From an uncultured Caulobacterales bacterium (GTDB lineage: Bacteria; Pseudomonadota; Alphaproteobacteria; Caulobacterales; Caulobacteraceae), in NCBI GenBank assembly GCA_903851655.1, contig CAINOV010000053.1, positions 1 through 35,960 on the forward strand: 35,960 bases of DNA, given 5' to 3'. Of the stretch, positions 1 through 8,605 are shown in pieces. The notes beneath the pieces are model-generated. The model saw nothing but the letters and a program-made list of their open reading frames with translations. It was not told the DNA's origin and ran no database searches. How positions within the stretch are numbered: position 1 is the stretch's first letter; every line of letters begins with the position of its first letter. The position numbers were made by a program, and so were the translations under genes.

Positions 1-1
1 C

Positions 2-304
2 GAGGCGAGCAAGCCCAACGTGGCCAAGGCCATCACCGTTGAAGCCACTCCGGAGCAGGCCGCGGCCATCTCCCTGGCCCAGTCGGTCGGCTCGGTCACT
101 CTGGTGCTGCGCAAGCCCCACGACACCACCGAAGCGCAGCGCCGCGCCATCACCCTGTCGAACATGAGCAGCGGTGAGCCGCCCCCCGCGCCCCACGCGG
201 CCCGCATGTCCCACCGGGCGTCCACCGTGACGCCCCCCGCAACGCCGCAGGTCCGCGTCGTCCGCGGCGTCGAGACCACCAGCTACCCGGCGACGGGCGC
301 GTGA
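2..304 (+). CDS. cpaB: Flp pilus assembly protein CpaB (RcpC), C-terminal part only
   Basis: This is an open frame running in from the left edge; the GTG at 20 in the ORF track is internal. The visible part matches the end of CpaB/RcpC, with the 'ITVEATPEQAAAISLAQSVGSVTLVLR' type segment in which a TPEQA helix is followed by a strand ending in LRK. A proline- and alanine-rich tail follows. CpaB is a periplasmic, membrane-anchored component of the Tad secretion system that works with the secretin. The next gene, the CpaC secretin, follows in the same direction, which supports the call. The N-terminus and SAF-type domain lie outside the window, so completeness cannot be judged. Confidence 0.8.
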   Translation, partial: EASKPNVAKAITVEATPEQAAAISLAQSVGSVTLVLRKPHDTTEAQRRAITLSNMSSGEPPPAPHAARMSHRASTVTPPATPQVRVVRGVETTSYPATGA

Positions 305-369
305 GGCCCCGTCAGACGCGCCCTGCTCCCATCGGTCGAATGACCCCGTCATCCAAGGAAAGAGCCGAG

Positions 370-1815
370 ATGGCACACGCAAGCAAGATCACGATCAAGG
401 CCCTGGCTACCGCCGCCATCGCCGCCGCCCTGATGCTGCAGCCGGTGGGTCGCACCGCGGCCCACGCTGCGGAGGCGGAGGCCGCCGCCGCCCAGACGCG
501 GTCGGACGTGTCGGTCACCGTCGGCAAGTCCACGGTCGTCGAGCTGCCGGCCAATTATGCGGACCTGATGATCGCGGACCAGAAGGTCGCCGACGTGCTG
601 CCGCTGGGACCCCACTCCATCTATGTGGTCGGCCACACGCTGGGCGCCACGTCGCTGATGGTCTACGGACCCGGCAAGCACCTGATCGCCGCCTTCGACG
701 TGGGCGTGGTCGCCGACGCGGACGGCCTGAAGAAGCGCCTGAGCGAGGTCGTGCCCAACGAGAAGACCGTATCGGTCCGGACCGCCAACCAGTCGATCGT
801 CCTGTCCGGCGTCGTCGGCGGCGCCAGCGCCATGCAGCAGATCCTCGCCCTCGCCGAGTCCTATGCGCCGGGCAAGGTGATCAACATGATGACGGTCGAG
901 GGCTCGCAACAGGTGATGATGTCGGTTCGCTTCGTGGAGATGAAGCGGACCGTCGCCAAGGAACTGGACCTGAACGTCCAGTCGCGGCTCAACGCCAACG
1001 GCAAGTCGCCGTTCAACTTCATCACCGGCGACCAGCTGAACGGCAACACCAACCTGCTCCAGAGCCTGTTCGGCGCCGGCTCGGCCCGGCTGAGCCGCGG
1101 CGCGGGCGCCGTGAACGTGGTGTTTGACGCCCTCGAGACCAAGGGCCTCGTCAAGACCCTCGCCGAACCGAACCTGGTGGCCATGTCCGGCGACACGGCC
1201 AGCTTCCTGGCCGGCGGCGAATTCCCGATCCCGGTGCAGCAGTCCTCCGGCTCCGGCGGGTCTGCGCCGACGATCACCGTCCAGTTCAAGCAGTTCGGCG
1301 TATCGCTGGCCTTCACGCCCACCATCCTGCAGGACGGCCTGATCAACCTGGTGGTGAAGCCGGAAGTATCGGAAATCGACCCGACCACCTCGGTGACCGT
1401 GGGTTCGATCCAGGTTCCGGGTCTGAAGGTCCGCCGGGCCAACACCACGGTGGAGCTGCGCGACGGGGAGTCCTTCACCATCGCCGGCCTGCTGCAGGAC
1501 CACTACAACGCCCAGATCCGCCAGTACCCCTTCATCGGCGACGTGCCGGTGCTGGGCGCCCTGTTCCGCTCCAACGGCTTCCAGCGCGACGAGACCGAAC
1601 TGGTGATCGTCGTCACCGCCCGCACGGTCGTGGCCCATCGCGGCCCGACGGCGACTCCGGCGGACCGCTTCACCCCGCCGTCCGATCTGGAACTGTTCCT
1701 GCTGGGCAATCAGCAGGCGACGAAGACGGGCAACGAAGCCCTCGACCGCGTGCTGATCGGCGTCGACCCCACCAAGGGCGGCATCGACGGACCCCATGGC
1801 CATGTCATTTACTGA
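370..1815 (+). CDS. cpaC: Tad pilus outer-membrane secretin CpaC (RcpA)
   Basis: This is the outer-membrane secretin through which the Flp/Tad pilus fibre leaves the cell. The protein has a signal peptide (about residues 1-35), an N-terminal pilus/secretin-associated domain (about 45-115), a BON-like segment and a C-terminal secretin domain. The secretin domain carries the family signature near its end, 'VPVLGALFRS' followed by 'TELVIVVTARTV'. I chose the ATG at 370 (481 aa) over the track GTG at 301 because an AAGGAAAGAG ribosome-binding site lies just upstream and it places the hydrophobic signal at the N-terminus; 301 would add 23 residues overlapping cpaB. The gene sits between cpaB and the CpaD-like lipoprotein in the usual cpa order. 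The length is normal for CpaC. Confidence 0.93.
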   Translation: MAHASKITIKALATAAIAAALMLQPVGRTAAHAAEAEAAAAQTRSDVSVTVGKSTVVELPANYADLMIADQKVADVLPLGPHSIYVVGHTLGATSLMVYGPGKHLIAAFDVGVVADADGLKKRLSEVVPNEKTVSVRTANQSIVLSGVVGGASAMQQILALAESYAPGKVINMMTVEGSQQVMMSVRFVEMKRTVAKELDLNVQSRLNANGKSPFNFITGDQLNGNTNLLQSLFGAGSARLSRGAGAVNVVFDALETKGLVKTLAEPNLVAMSGDTASFLAGGEFPIPVQQSSGSGGSAPTITVQFKQFGVSLAFTPTILQDGLINLVVKPEVSEIDPTTSVTVGSIQVPGLKVRRANTTVELRDGESFTIAGLLQDHYNAQIRQYPFIGDVPVLGALFRSNGFQRDETELVIVVTARTVVAHRGPTATPADRFTPPSDLELFLLGNQQATKTGNEALDRVLIGVDPTKGGIDGPHGHVIY

Positions 1816-1825
1816 GGAGGCGATC

Positions 1826-2143
1826 ATGAACGGATCCAACCGTAACACCCTGACGACAGTGATCGTCATGGCCGCAGCCCTGGGCGCAGGCCTGGGACTG
1901 GCCGGCTGCGCCAGCCCGCACCTGGGCGCCGACTTCGGCCAGGCCGTGCGCCAGGACATCGCCGCCCAGGTGGCCAATCCCGACGCCAGGTTCTCAGGCG
2001 TGATCGCGCCGGGCTCCAACCCCTCCCGCGTGGCCGCCGCCCAGGACCGCTACGCCAAGGGCAAGGTCATCCAGCCGTCGAGCCAGGTTGCGGCGACGTC
2101 CGTGGCCGCCGCGCCCAGCTCGTCGTCGGGCCTCGTTCAGTAA
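1826..2143 (+). CDS. Short CpaD-like pilus lipoprotein
   Basis: A 105-aa lipoprotein starts at the ATG at 1826, preceded by GAGGAGG; the track start at 1796 is inside cpaC. The signal ends in the lipobox LAGC (Cys near residue 28). The mature part carries the arrangement seen in the C-terminal half of CpaD pilus lipoproteins: a 'DFGQAVRQDIAAQVANPDA' segment, then an 'R.AAAQDRYAKGK' segment. Typical CpaD proteins are about twice as long, so this one lacks the N-terminal domain. Its place between the secretin and cpaE is the canonical cpaD position. It most likely works as a secretin-associated outer-membrane lipoprotein, but the shortened form leaves the exact role open. Confidence 0.72.
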   Translation: MNGSNRNTLTTVIVMAAALGAGLGLAGCASPHLGADFGQAVRQDIAAQVANPDARFSGVIAPGSNPSRVAAAQDRYAKGKVIQPSSQVAATSVAAAPSSSSGLVQ

Positions 2144-2246
2144 ACCGTGTGGCGCCACCGGGGTCGGTGCGGGCTGGGCTACGGCCTGAACATTGCAAGT
2201 TCCCCAAATAGGCGTGTCCATTTGGATCAACTGAGGGAGCCGTCCG

Positions 2247-3461
2247 GTGTCAGTCATCAGAAGAATGGATAGCGACGTGTCGGAAACCGCCCAACAGATC
2301 CCAGCGAGCCCTCCGTACGAGATCGGCGTCGTCGAGGGCACGGGCGCCAGCGACACCATGCTGATCTCGGTCGCCGCGCACATTCCCACGGCCCGCTTCC
2401 GGGTGGTCTCCCTCGAAACGCTCGGCGCCGGCGGCCACGGCCTCGACGCCGTGATCGTGCCGGGCAGTCTGGGCGCGCGGGTCGACGCCCTGCTGACCGA
2501 AGCCTCGGGCGACCTGCGGATCATCGTGATCCTGGACGATCCCAGCGTCGCCAACAGCCGCCGCCTTCTGTCCCTCGGCGCGGCGGACATCCTCGCCGCC
2601 CCGGTCACCGAGCCGGCCCTGACCCTGAGCCTCGAGCGGATCATGCGCGCCGCGGCGCCGGCGGCGGCGCGGCCGCGCAGCGACGGCGCCGTGGTCGCCC
2701 TGCTGAAGGCCGGCGGCGGGGTCGGTGCCACCTTCCTCGCAACCCAGATGGCCGCCGGGCTGGGCCGACAGGACCCGGGCAAGGTGTGCATCGCCGACCT
2801 GGACATCCAGTTCGGCGTGGTCAGCGACTATCTGGACGCCGACCAGTCCTTCACCGTCGCCGACATCATCGGCAACGCCGCCGCGTTCAGCGAGGCCTCG
2901 TTCTCGTCGGCCCTGGCCGAACACAAGTCCGGCTGCCGGATCCTCAGCGCGCCCAAGGACGTGACCCCGCTGGAGAGCCTGACCACCGCCCATATCGAGA
3001 CCATTGTCGGCGGACTGCGTCGGACCTTCTCCACCACCCTGCTCGACCTGCCGCCCGCCTGGACCCTGTGGAGCTTCCGGGCCCTGCAGATGGCGGACCG
3101 GATCGTGCTGGTGACCCAGCTCAGCGTGCCGCACATGCAGCTGGTCAAGCGCCAGCTCCGGGTGCTTTCCGCCCAGAAGCTGGACCACAAGCCGATCCAC
3201 CTCGTCCTCAACGCCGTGTCGGCCGAGCAGCTGGCCGCCCTGCCGGTGAAGGTCGCCGAGAAGGCGATTGGACGGACCTTTGACCTTGTGATCCCCGAGG
3301 ACCGCCGGACCGCCGGCCTCGCCACCAATCAGGGCATCGAGCTGAACGAAGCCAAAAGCACGTCCAAGCTCGGCGCCGGAATCAGCCAGTTGGCGGCGCT
3401 GGCCGTTACCGGAAACCTCGCTGCGCCCGCAAGCAGCGGCCTCAAACTCAAATTCTGGTGA
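2247..3461 (+). CDS. cpaE: Pilus assembly ATPase-like protein CpaE (TadZ)
   Basis: CpaE/TadZ proteins localise the Tad machine in the cytoplasm and at the pole. Residues 24-135 look like a degenerate receiver domain (strands 'EIGVV', 'DAVIVPGS', 'RIIVILDD'), and about 148-380 form a ParA/MinD-like domain. The nucleotide loop reads KAGGGVGAT (154-162), so the usual final lysine of the deviant Walker A motif is alanine. The 'ADLDIQFG' motif and a later 'LLDLPP' strand are intact. The GTG start at 2247 has GAGGGAG eight nt upstream; the ATG at 2265 has no good site. The gene ends by overlapping cpaF (GTGA). Atypical ATP loops are known in TadZ proteins, so the family call is safe while ATPase activity is doubtful. 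Confidence 0.9.
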   Translation: MSVIRRMDSDVSETAQQIPASPPYEIGVVEGTGASDTMLISVAAHIPTARFRVVSLETLGAGGHGLDAVIVPGSLGARVDALLTEASGDLRIIVILDDPSVANSRRLLSLGAADILAAPVTEPALTLSLERIMRAAAPAAARPRSDGAVVALLKAGGGVGATFLATQMAAGLGRQDPGKVCIADLDIQFGVVSDYLDADQSFTVADIIGNAAAFSEASFSSALAEHKSGCRILSAPKDVTPLESLTTAHIETIVGGLRRTFSTTLLDLPPAWTLWSFRALQMADRIVLVTQLSVPHMQLVKRQLRVLSAQKLDHKPIHLVLNAVSAEQLAALPVKVAEKAIGRTFDLVIPEDRRTAGLATNQGIELNEAKSTSKLGAGISQLAALAVTGNLAAPASSGLKLKFW

Positions 3462-4804
3462 ACCCCATGCTGTGGTCTACGGAAGAGCCGTCCAACACGC
3501 CCAACGCCGCCGCCGCGGATCCGATCGACGACGGCATCGCCCTGCGGGTGCGCATTCACCAGCGCCTGCTGGAGCTCCTCAATCTGAGCGTCCTTGACCG
3601 GACGCCCCGTGAGACCCTGCAGGGGGAGATCCGCGGGGTCGTGAGCCAGCTGCTCGCCGAGGAGAAGCGGTTCCTGACCGTGGCGCAGACTGACCGGCTG
3701 CTGCAGGACATCCTCGACGAACTGCTGGGTCTCGGGCCGCTCGAGCCCCTGCTCAAGGACGAGACGATCACCGACATCATGATCAACACCCACGCCACGG
3801 TCTATGTGGAGCGCGGGGGCAAGATCGAACTGTCGGATGCGAAGTTCCAGGACACCCGTCACCTGGTGCGCATCATCAACAAGATCGTCTCCGCCGTGGG
3901 GCGGCGGGTCGACGAGTCCCAGCCCATGGTGGACGCGCGGCTGGCCGACGGCAGCCGGATCAACGCCATCATTCCGCCCCTTGCGGTGGACGGCCCCCTG
4001 GTCTCCATCCGGAAATTCTCCAAGTCCCCGATCAAGCTCGAGAAGCTGGTGGAGTTCGGGTCGATGAGCCAGGAGATGGCGCAGGCCCTGCACGGCATCG
4101 TGCGGACCCGGCGCAACGTGCTGATCTCCGGCGGCACCGGCTCGGGCAAGACCACGCTGCTCAACGCCATGTCCGCGTTCATCGATGACTTCGAGCGGAT
4201 CATCACCATCGAGGACTCCGCCGAACTCCAGCTGCAGCAGTCCCACGTGGGCCGCCTGGAAACACGGCCGTCTAACATCGAGGGGACCGGCGAGATCACC
4301 CAGCGCGACCTGGTCCGGAACTCCCTGCGGATGCGCCCGGACCGGATCATCGTCGGCGAAGTCCGCGCCGGCGAGGCCTTCGACATGCTGCAGGCCATGA
4401 ATACCGGACACGACGGCTCCATGACCACGGTCCACGCCAATTCGGCCCGGGACGCCCTGACCCGGGTCGAGCAGATGATCGGCATGGCCGGGCTGGACAT
4501 CCCCGCCCGCTCGATCCGCCAGCAGATCGCCGCCGCGGTGAACGTGGTGATCCAGGTGGAGCGGATGGATGACGGTCGCCGTCGGGTCGTGTCCATCTCC
4601 GAAGTGGTCGGGATGGAAGAGGACGTGATCACCATGAACGAGATCTTCCGCTTCCGCCGCAAGGGCAAGACGCCGGAGGGCCAGATCATCGGCGAGTTCG
4701 AGGCCACCGGCCTGCGACCCCGGTATCTGGAGCAGATGAAGGCCCGCGGGCTCGACACGCCGCTGACCCTCGTGCCGGCCGCGGCCGCAGGGGGCGTCAA
4801 ATGA
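3458..4804 (+). CDS. cpaF: Tad pilus secretion ATPase CpaF (TadA)
   Basis: This is a hexameric GspE-family ATPase that powers Tad pilus assembly from the cytoplasmic side. Visible motifs are Walker A GGTGSGKTT (residues 225-233), the Asp-box region 'IITIEDSAEL', a Walker B-type stretch 'RIIVGEVRAGEA' (296-307) and the His box 'GHDGSMTTVHANS'. The 448-aa length is usual for the family. The first codon GTG at 3458 overlaps the cpaE stop by four nt, suggesting translational coupling; an ATG three codons later (3467) is possible and neither has a strong ribosome-binding site. The stop overlaps the tadB start in an ATGA. Confidence 0.96.
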   Translation: MNPMLWSTEEPSNTPNAAAADPIDDGIALRVRIHQRLLELLNLSVLDRTPRETLQGEIRGVVSQLLAEEKRFLTVAQTDRLLQDILDELLGLGPLEPLLKDETITDIMINTHATVYVERGGKIELSDAKFQDTRHLVRIINKIVSAVGRRVDESQPMVDARLADGSRINAIIPPLAVDGPLVSIRKFSKSPIKLEKLVEFGSMSQEMAQALHGIVRTRRNVLISGGTGSGKTTLLNAMSAFIDDFERIITIEDSAELQLQQSHVGRLETRPSNIEGTGEITQRDLVRNSLRMRPDRIIVGEVRAGEAFDMLQAMNTGHDGSMTTVHANSARDALTRVEQMIGMAGLDIPARSIRQQIAAAVNVVIQVERMDDGRRRVVSISEVVGMEEDVITMNEIFRFRRKGKTPEGQIIGEFEATGLRPRYLEQMKARGLDTPLTLVPAAAAGGVK

Positions 4805-5793
4805 CCGGCGCCCTCGAACCCCTCATCTATGTGATGATCTTCATCGCCGTGGCGATGCTGACCCAGGCCACCGCATCGTCGTTCTTCTCGGCGTCGGATC
4901 GGGGCAAGCGGATCAACCGCCGGCTGACCCTGCTGGAGTCGGGCATGAGCCGCGACGAGGCCTATTCCACGCTGATGCAGGTCTCGTCCCTGCCGGAACT
5001 GGGCAACAAGCAGGTCCGCCAATGGCTGAAGCAGATGGACCAGTTCCGGCGGCAGGCCAACGTCTCCGTCACCCTGCCCCAGATCGGGCTGATGATCGCC
5101 GGCGCCGCTGCGGTGCTCTGGGTGATCAGCCTGCTGCGCCTGCTGCTGACCAGCAGCCTGACCGTGGCCTCGCTCATCGTCACGATGGTCGGCGCGGTGT
5201 TGCTGCCCGTCGTCGGCGTCTACATGTGGCTCGCCCGGCTGCGCAACAAGCGGCTGAAGCAGATCGACGAACAGCTGCCGTCGGCCCTCGACATCATGAC
5301 CCGCGCCCTGAAGGCCGGGCACCCGGTAGTGTCCGCCCTGCAGCTGGCCGCCAACGAGATCGGTGATCCGCTGGGGACGGAATTCGGCCTGGTCGTGGAC
5401 GAGACGATCTACGGCATGGAGTTGCGGGACGCCCTCGCCAGCTTCGCGGAGCGGGTCGGCTCGCAGGAATGTCACTTCTTCGCGGTCAGCATCGGCATCC
5501 AGGCGCAGACAGGCGGAAATCTGGGCGAGATCCTCGAAGGCCTCGCCACGATCATGCGCGGCCGCGCCGCCCTGGGCCGCCGGATCAAATCGGTGTCCAG
5601 CGAAGGCCGCGCCACGGCCGCCCTGATGATCGCGCTGGTCCCGATCGCAGTGGCGACCCAATCCCTGGTGCGGCCCGACTCCTACATCAACAAGTTCAGC
5701 GATCCGATCTTCTGGCCGTCGGTCGGCTATTGCGCCGTGCTGTTCGTGATCGGGGTCTTCACGATCCGCCGCATCGTCAACTTCAAGTATTGA
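4801..5793 (+). CDS. tadB: Tad pilus inner-membrane platform protein TadB (CpaG)
   Basis: This is a type II secretion F-domain membrane protein that forms the pilus platform together with TadC. I see hydrophobic segments at about residues 5-22, 92-117, 120-144, 265-282 and 303-323. Between them is the T2SSF cytoplasmic domain, with the conserved 'LPSALDIMTRALKAGHPVVSAL' region near 159-180 and 'GGNLGEILEGLA' near 238. The 330-aa length is normal. The ATG overlaps the cpaF stop by four nt and tadC follows after a nine-nt gap, so it is part of the pilus operon. Confidence 0.92.
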   Translation: MTGALEPLIYVMIFIAVAMLTQATASSFFSASDRGKRINRRLTLLESGMSRDEAYSTLMQVSSLPELGNKQVRQWLKQMDQFRRQANVSVTLPQIGLMIAGAAAVLWVISLLRLLLTSSLTVASLIVTMVGAVLLPVVGVYMWLARLRNKRLKQIDEQLPSALDIMTRALKAGHPVVSALQLAANEIGDPLGTEFGLVVDETIYGMELRDALASFAERVGSQECHFFAVSIGIQAQTGGNLGEILEGLATIMRGRAALGRRIKSVSSEGRATAALMIALVPIAVATQSLVRPDSYINKFSDPIFWPSVGYCAVLFVIGVFTIRRIVNFKY

Positions 5794-5802
5794 GGTCCGG
5801 TC

Positions 5803-6750
5803 ATGAACACCCCCCTCATCCTCGCCCTTGAAGTCCTGATCTTCGCCGGCGTGGTCTTCGGCAGTCTGATGTTCGCCCGGCGGGTGGAGCGCCTGCGGAC
5901 CGTGCAACGGCGGCTCGACAGCGCCCAGGTCGAGGCCAAGCGGCGCCCCTCCAACATCCTCAAGTCCTTCGAGATCAAGAATCCCTTCCTGAACTGGGTG
6001 CAGTCCGCGACCCTCGATCAGGACGAGAAGGAAAAGACGACCCTGCAGCGGGATCTGGCCCTGGCCGGCTTCCCGAGCCCGGTGGCGCCGGCCGCCTTCG
6101 TCGCACTGCGCTTCCTGCTGGCGGCGGGTCTGCCGATCCTGTTCGTTCTGGCCCAGTCCTTTTCCACCCACCCCGTTGTGGGCGCTCCGGCCTTTCTGGC
6201 GCCGATGATCCTCAGCGCGGCGGGGCTCCTGGCGCCGCGCCTGCTGCTGGATCAGCGGGTCACGTCCCGCCGCCAGACCCTGGAGGCGGAGTTCCCCGAC
6301 GCCCTGGACCTGATGGTCGTGTGCGTGGAGGCCGGGCTGGGACTGGAGGGCGCCATCCTGCGGGTCGGCGAGGAGACGCGGCGGTCCCACGCCCTGATCA
6401 GCCACGAACTGCAGATGGTCTCGTTCGAGCTGAACGCGGGCAAGAGCCGCGCCGACGCCCTGCGCGGACTCGCCCGGCGCACGCAGCTGGACTCGGTGAA
6501 TGCATTCGTCGGCCTGCTGGTGCAGTCCGATCAGCTGGGGGTCAGCTATGCGCGGACCCTGCGGACCTTCTCCAACGAGCTGCGCGACAAGCGGTTCATG
6601 CGGGCGGAGGAAAAGGCGATGCGGATCCCGCTGCTGATCACGCTGCCCCTGATGCTCTGCATCCTGCCGTGCGTCGTCGTCGCGGTGATGCTGCCGTCGA
6701 TCATCGAACTGACCCACCTGATGCCGACCCTGCAGGGAGCCCCACGCTGA
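5803..6750 (+). CDS. tadC: Tad pilus inner-membrane platform protein TadC (CpaH)
   Basis: This is the second F-domain platform protein and partner of TadB. There is an N-terminal helix (about residues 4-24), two central hydrophobic segments (about 100-121 and 128-150) and a C-terminal helix (about 285-308). The T2SSF signature is visible as 'FPDALDLMVVCVEAGLGLEGAI' and later 'SDQLGVSYARTLRTFSNELR'. The 'R..RAEEKAMRIPLLITLPLMLCILP' C-terminal segment is typical of TadC. It lies directly after tadB and its stop shares one base with the ATG of the next lipoprotein gene (TGATG). Confidence 0.92.
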   Translation: MNTPLILALEVLIFAGVVFGSLMFARRVERLRTVQRRLDSAQVEAKRRPSNILKSFEIKNPFLNWVQSATLDQDEKEKTTLQRDLALAGFPSPVAPAAFVALRFLLAAGLPILFVLAQSFSTHPVVGAPAFLAPMILSAAGLLAPRLLLDQRVTSRRQTLEAEFPDALDLMVVCVEAGLGLEGAILRVGEETRRSHALISHELQMVSFELNAGKSRADALRGLARRTQLDSVNAFVGLLVQSDQLGVSYARTLRTFSNELRDKRFMRAEEKAMRIPLLITLPLMLCILPCVVVAVMLPSIIELTHLMPTLQGAPR

Positions 6751-7547
6751 TGTCACGTTGCGCCCGAACCGCCCGCGGGACGGCCGTCGTCCTGTGGCTC
6801 CTGCCGCTCCTGGCCGCTTGCCAGGCGCCGCCCCTGCAGATCCGGCCCGTGGGCGCGTCCCTGGCCGGCGCGCAGATGGGCGCCGAGCGCGAGGACGCCG
6901 ACTACGCCTCCGCCCGGGCCGCGATCGAGCGGCGCGACTATGCGACGGCCCTGGACTGGCTGCAGTCCGCGCGCGCCCGTCAACCGTCTGACGTCCGTGT
7001 CCTGAACGCCTTCGGCGTCGTGTATGACAAGCTGGGCCGCTTCGACCTCAGCGCCCGCTACTATCAGCAGGCCCTCGACATCGACCGCGGCTCGGAGATC
7101 GTCCGGCACAATCTGGCCTACTCCCGGGGGCTCCAGTCGCGCATCGTGGCGTCTCCGGTGAGCTGGGAGCTGGCGGACATCCAGACGCCGCCGCAGGTGG
7201 TCGCCGAACCGGCGCCCCGGCCCGCCGCTGTGGCGGCGGCGGCCCGTCCGCGCCACATCCTGACCGTCGTGAACAGCACGGGTCGGACCGGTGGCGAAAT
7301 CCCGGTGTTCGAGCATCTGGTCAGCCTGAAGTGGTCCCTGTCCCATCGCCAGATCGCGCCCGGCGCGCCCGCCCGGACCACGAGCATTCGCTATGCCGCC
7401 GCCTATCGGAGCCAGGCCAGGGCCCTGGCCCGGACCCTCCCGGGGCCTGTGGAGCTGGTCCCGGCGGACGGCGACGAGACGGGCGTTCGGCTGGTGCTCG
7501 GCGCGGACGCCGCCAACTGGCGACTGGCGCCCCCGTCGCGCAGCTGA
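6750..7547 (+). CDS. TadD-like TPR lipoprotein with a LytR_C-like C-terminal domain
   Basis: The real start is the ATG at 6750, which overlaps the tadC stop (TGATG); the track ORF beginning at 6321 runs back through tadC in another frame. The 265-aa product has a lipoprotein signal with LLAAC (Cys24). TPR-type repeats follow from about 50 to 125 ('LNAFGVVYDKLGRFDLSARYYQQALDIDR'), then an alanine/proline linker, then a C-terminal domain from about 170. That domain starts 'ILTVVNSTGRTG' and contains a 'TTSIRYAAAYRSQARALARTL' segment, resembling LytR_C (LytR/CpsA/Psr C-terminal) domains. TPR lipoproteins of the TadD type support Tad assembly at the outer membrane. The LytR_C assignment comes from pattern reading only. 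Confidence 0.78.
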   Translation: MSRCARTARGTAVVLWLLPLLAACQAPPLQIRPVGASLAGAQMGAEREDADYASARAAIERRDYATALDWLQSARARQPSDVRVLNAFGVVYDKLGRFDLSARYYQQALDIDRGSEIVRHNLAYSRGLQSRIVASPVSWELADIQTPPQVVAEPAPRPAAVAAAARPRHILTVVNSTGRTGGEIPVFEHLVSLKWSLSHRQIAPGAPARTTSIRYAAAYRSQARALARTLPGPVELVPADGDETGVRLVLGADAANWRLAPPSRS

Positions 7548-7651
7548 CTGGAAACAACTTTGTAAGGCGATCCGGTCATGATGCTCGGGTCGCCCGTCCG
7601 CCTCCCCGCCCTGCGGGCCGGTCCTGCCGGGCCCTGTTGTCAGGATCCAGG

Positions 7652-8557
7652 ATGTTCCAGAGATCACCCCACACGACCCGGTTCGTCGCCGCCATGCTCG
7701 GCCTGGCCCTGTCGTTCGCGCCCCTCGCCCGCGCCGGCGCACAGGCCGGGCCCGCGCCGCACGGCCCGTCCGCCGCCGCCACGGACGCCGGCGTCGCCAT
7801 GATCCGGGACGCCATTTCGGAAATGCGCTTCATGGACGCCGAGCGCCTCCTGGACGAGGCCGCCGTGTCGGGCGTCAAGGATGACCGGGTCACGTTGCTG
7901 GCGGGAGAGCTGGAGCTGGCCCGCCACCAGCTGAAGCTGGCCCTGGCCGCCTTCGACGACCTGGAGTCGCGGGCCAAGACCGTTGCGCCGGCCACCCTGA
8001 ACCAGGCCCGGACAGACCGGGGGATCACCCTGTCGCTTCTGGGACGCTCCGACGACGCCGTCCGCGTCCTCACCGTGGCGACCCAATCGGATCCGACCCA
8101 GTGGCGCGCGTGGAACGCCCTCGGCTCGGAATACGACGCCCGGCGCGCCTGGGACAAGGCGGAGGCCGCCTATGCTCGCGCCATGGAAGCGTCGAACGGC
8201 GCCGCCCTCGTCCTGAACAACCGGGGCTATTCGCGCCTGCTGCAGAAGCGTTATGACGAGAGCGCCGCGGATCTGGTCGCGGCGCTGAACCAGCGCCCGG
8301 ACTTCCCCGAGGCCCGGGCCAATCTGCGCATCGTCCTGGCCATGAAGGGCGACTTCGCTCATGCGACCCAGGGCGGCGGCGACCAGGACCAGGCGACCCT
8401 GCTGAACAATGCCGGCTTCGCCGCCGCCATGCAGGGGGACTACGCCCGGGCGGAAGACCTCCTGACCCGGGCGATGAAGCTCCGTGGCAGCTATTTCGAA
8501 CGGGCGGGCGAGAACCTGAAGATGGTCAGCGGACTGGCGGGCAAGGACACGCACTGA
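7652..8557 (+). CDS. Exported TPR protein of the Tad pilus locus (TadD-like)
   Basis: The track ORF starts at 7331 inside the previous gene. The ATG at 7652 gives a 301-aa protein with a classical signal peptide (cleavage probably near ARAGAQA, residue 31) and no lipobox. The rest is built from TPR repeats, including 'WNALGSEYDARRAWDKAEAAYARAMEAS', 'LNNRGYSRLLQKRYDESAADLVAAL' and 'LNNAGFAAAMQGDYARAEDLLTRAM'. A 104-bp gap separates it from the upstream lipoprotein gene, and only a weak purine run (GGATCCAGG) precedes the start. The position suggests a periplasmic scaffold for pilus assembly. It is the last gene before a convergent junction. Confidence 0.8.
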   Translation: MFQRSPHTTRFVAAMLGLALSFAPLARAGAQAGPAPHGPSAAATDAGVAMIRDAISEMRFMDAERLLDEAAVSGVKDDRVTLLAGELELARHQLKLALAAFDDLESRAKTVAPATLNQARTDRGITLSLLGRSDDAVRVLTVATQSDPTQWRAWNALGSEYDARRAWDKAEAAYARAMEASNGAALVLNNRGYSRLLQKRYDESAADLVAALNQRPDFPEARANLRIVLAMKGDFAHATQGGGDQDQATLLNNAGFAAAMQGDYARAEDLLTRAMKLRGSYFERAGENLKMVSGLAGKDTH

Positions 8558-8565
8558 GCGCGTCC

Positions 8566-8605
8566 GCCTGACCTCCGCCCGCCGCAGCAGGCCGAGAGGT
8601 CAGGC
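8566..8605. terminator. Inverted repeat at convergent gene ends, possible bidirectional terminator
   Basis: GCCTGACCTC (8566-8575) and GAGGTCAGGC (8596-8605) are perfect 10-nt inverted arms with a 20-nt GC-rich loop. The right arm contains the stop codon of the minus-strand membrane protein gene (TCA at 8600-8602). There is no T-tract on either side, so if it terminates transcription it is not a classical intrinsic terminator. Confidence 0.45.

Noticed and set aside
349-2019. Long minus-strand ORF opposite cpaC
   Set aside because: It is a high-GC shadow. Composition is His/Gly/Asp/Arg-rich with no domain, and cpaC on the plus strand has clear motifs.
3859-6756. 965-aa minus-strand ORF opposite cpaF, tadB and tadC
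   Set aside because: It is antisense to three recognised overlapping genes, of low complexity (Gln/Asp/His-rich) and without a ribosome-binding site or domain.
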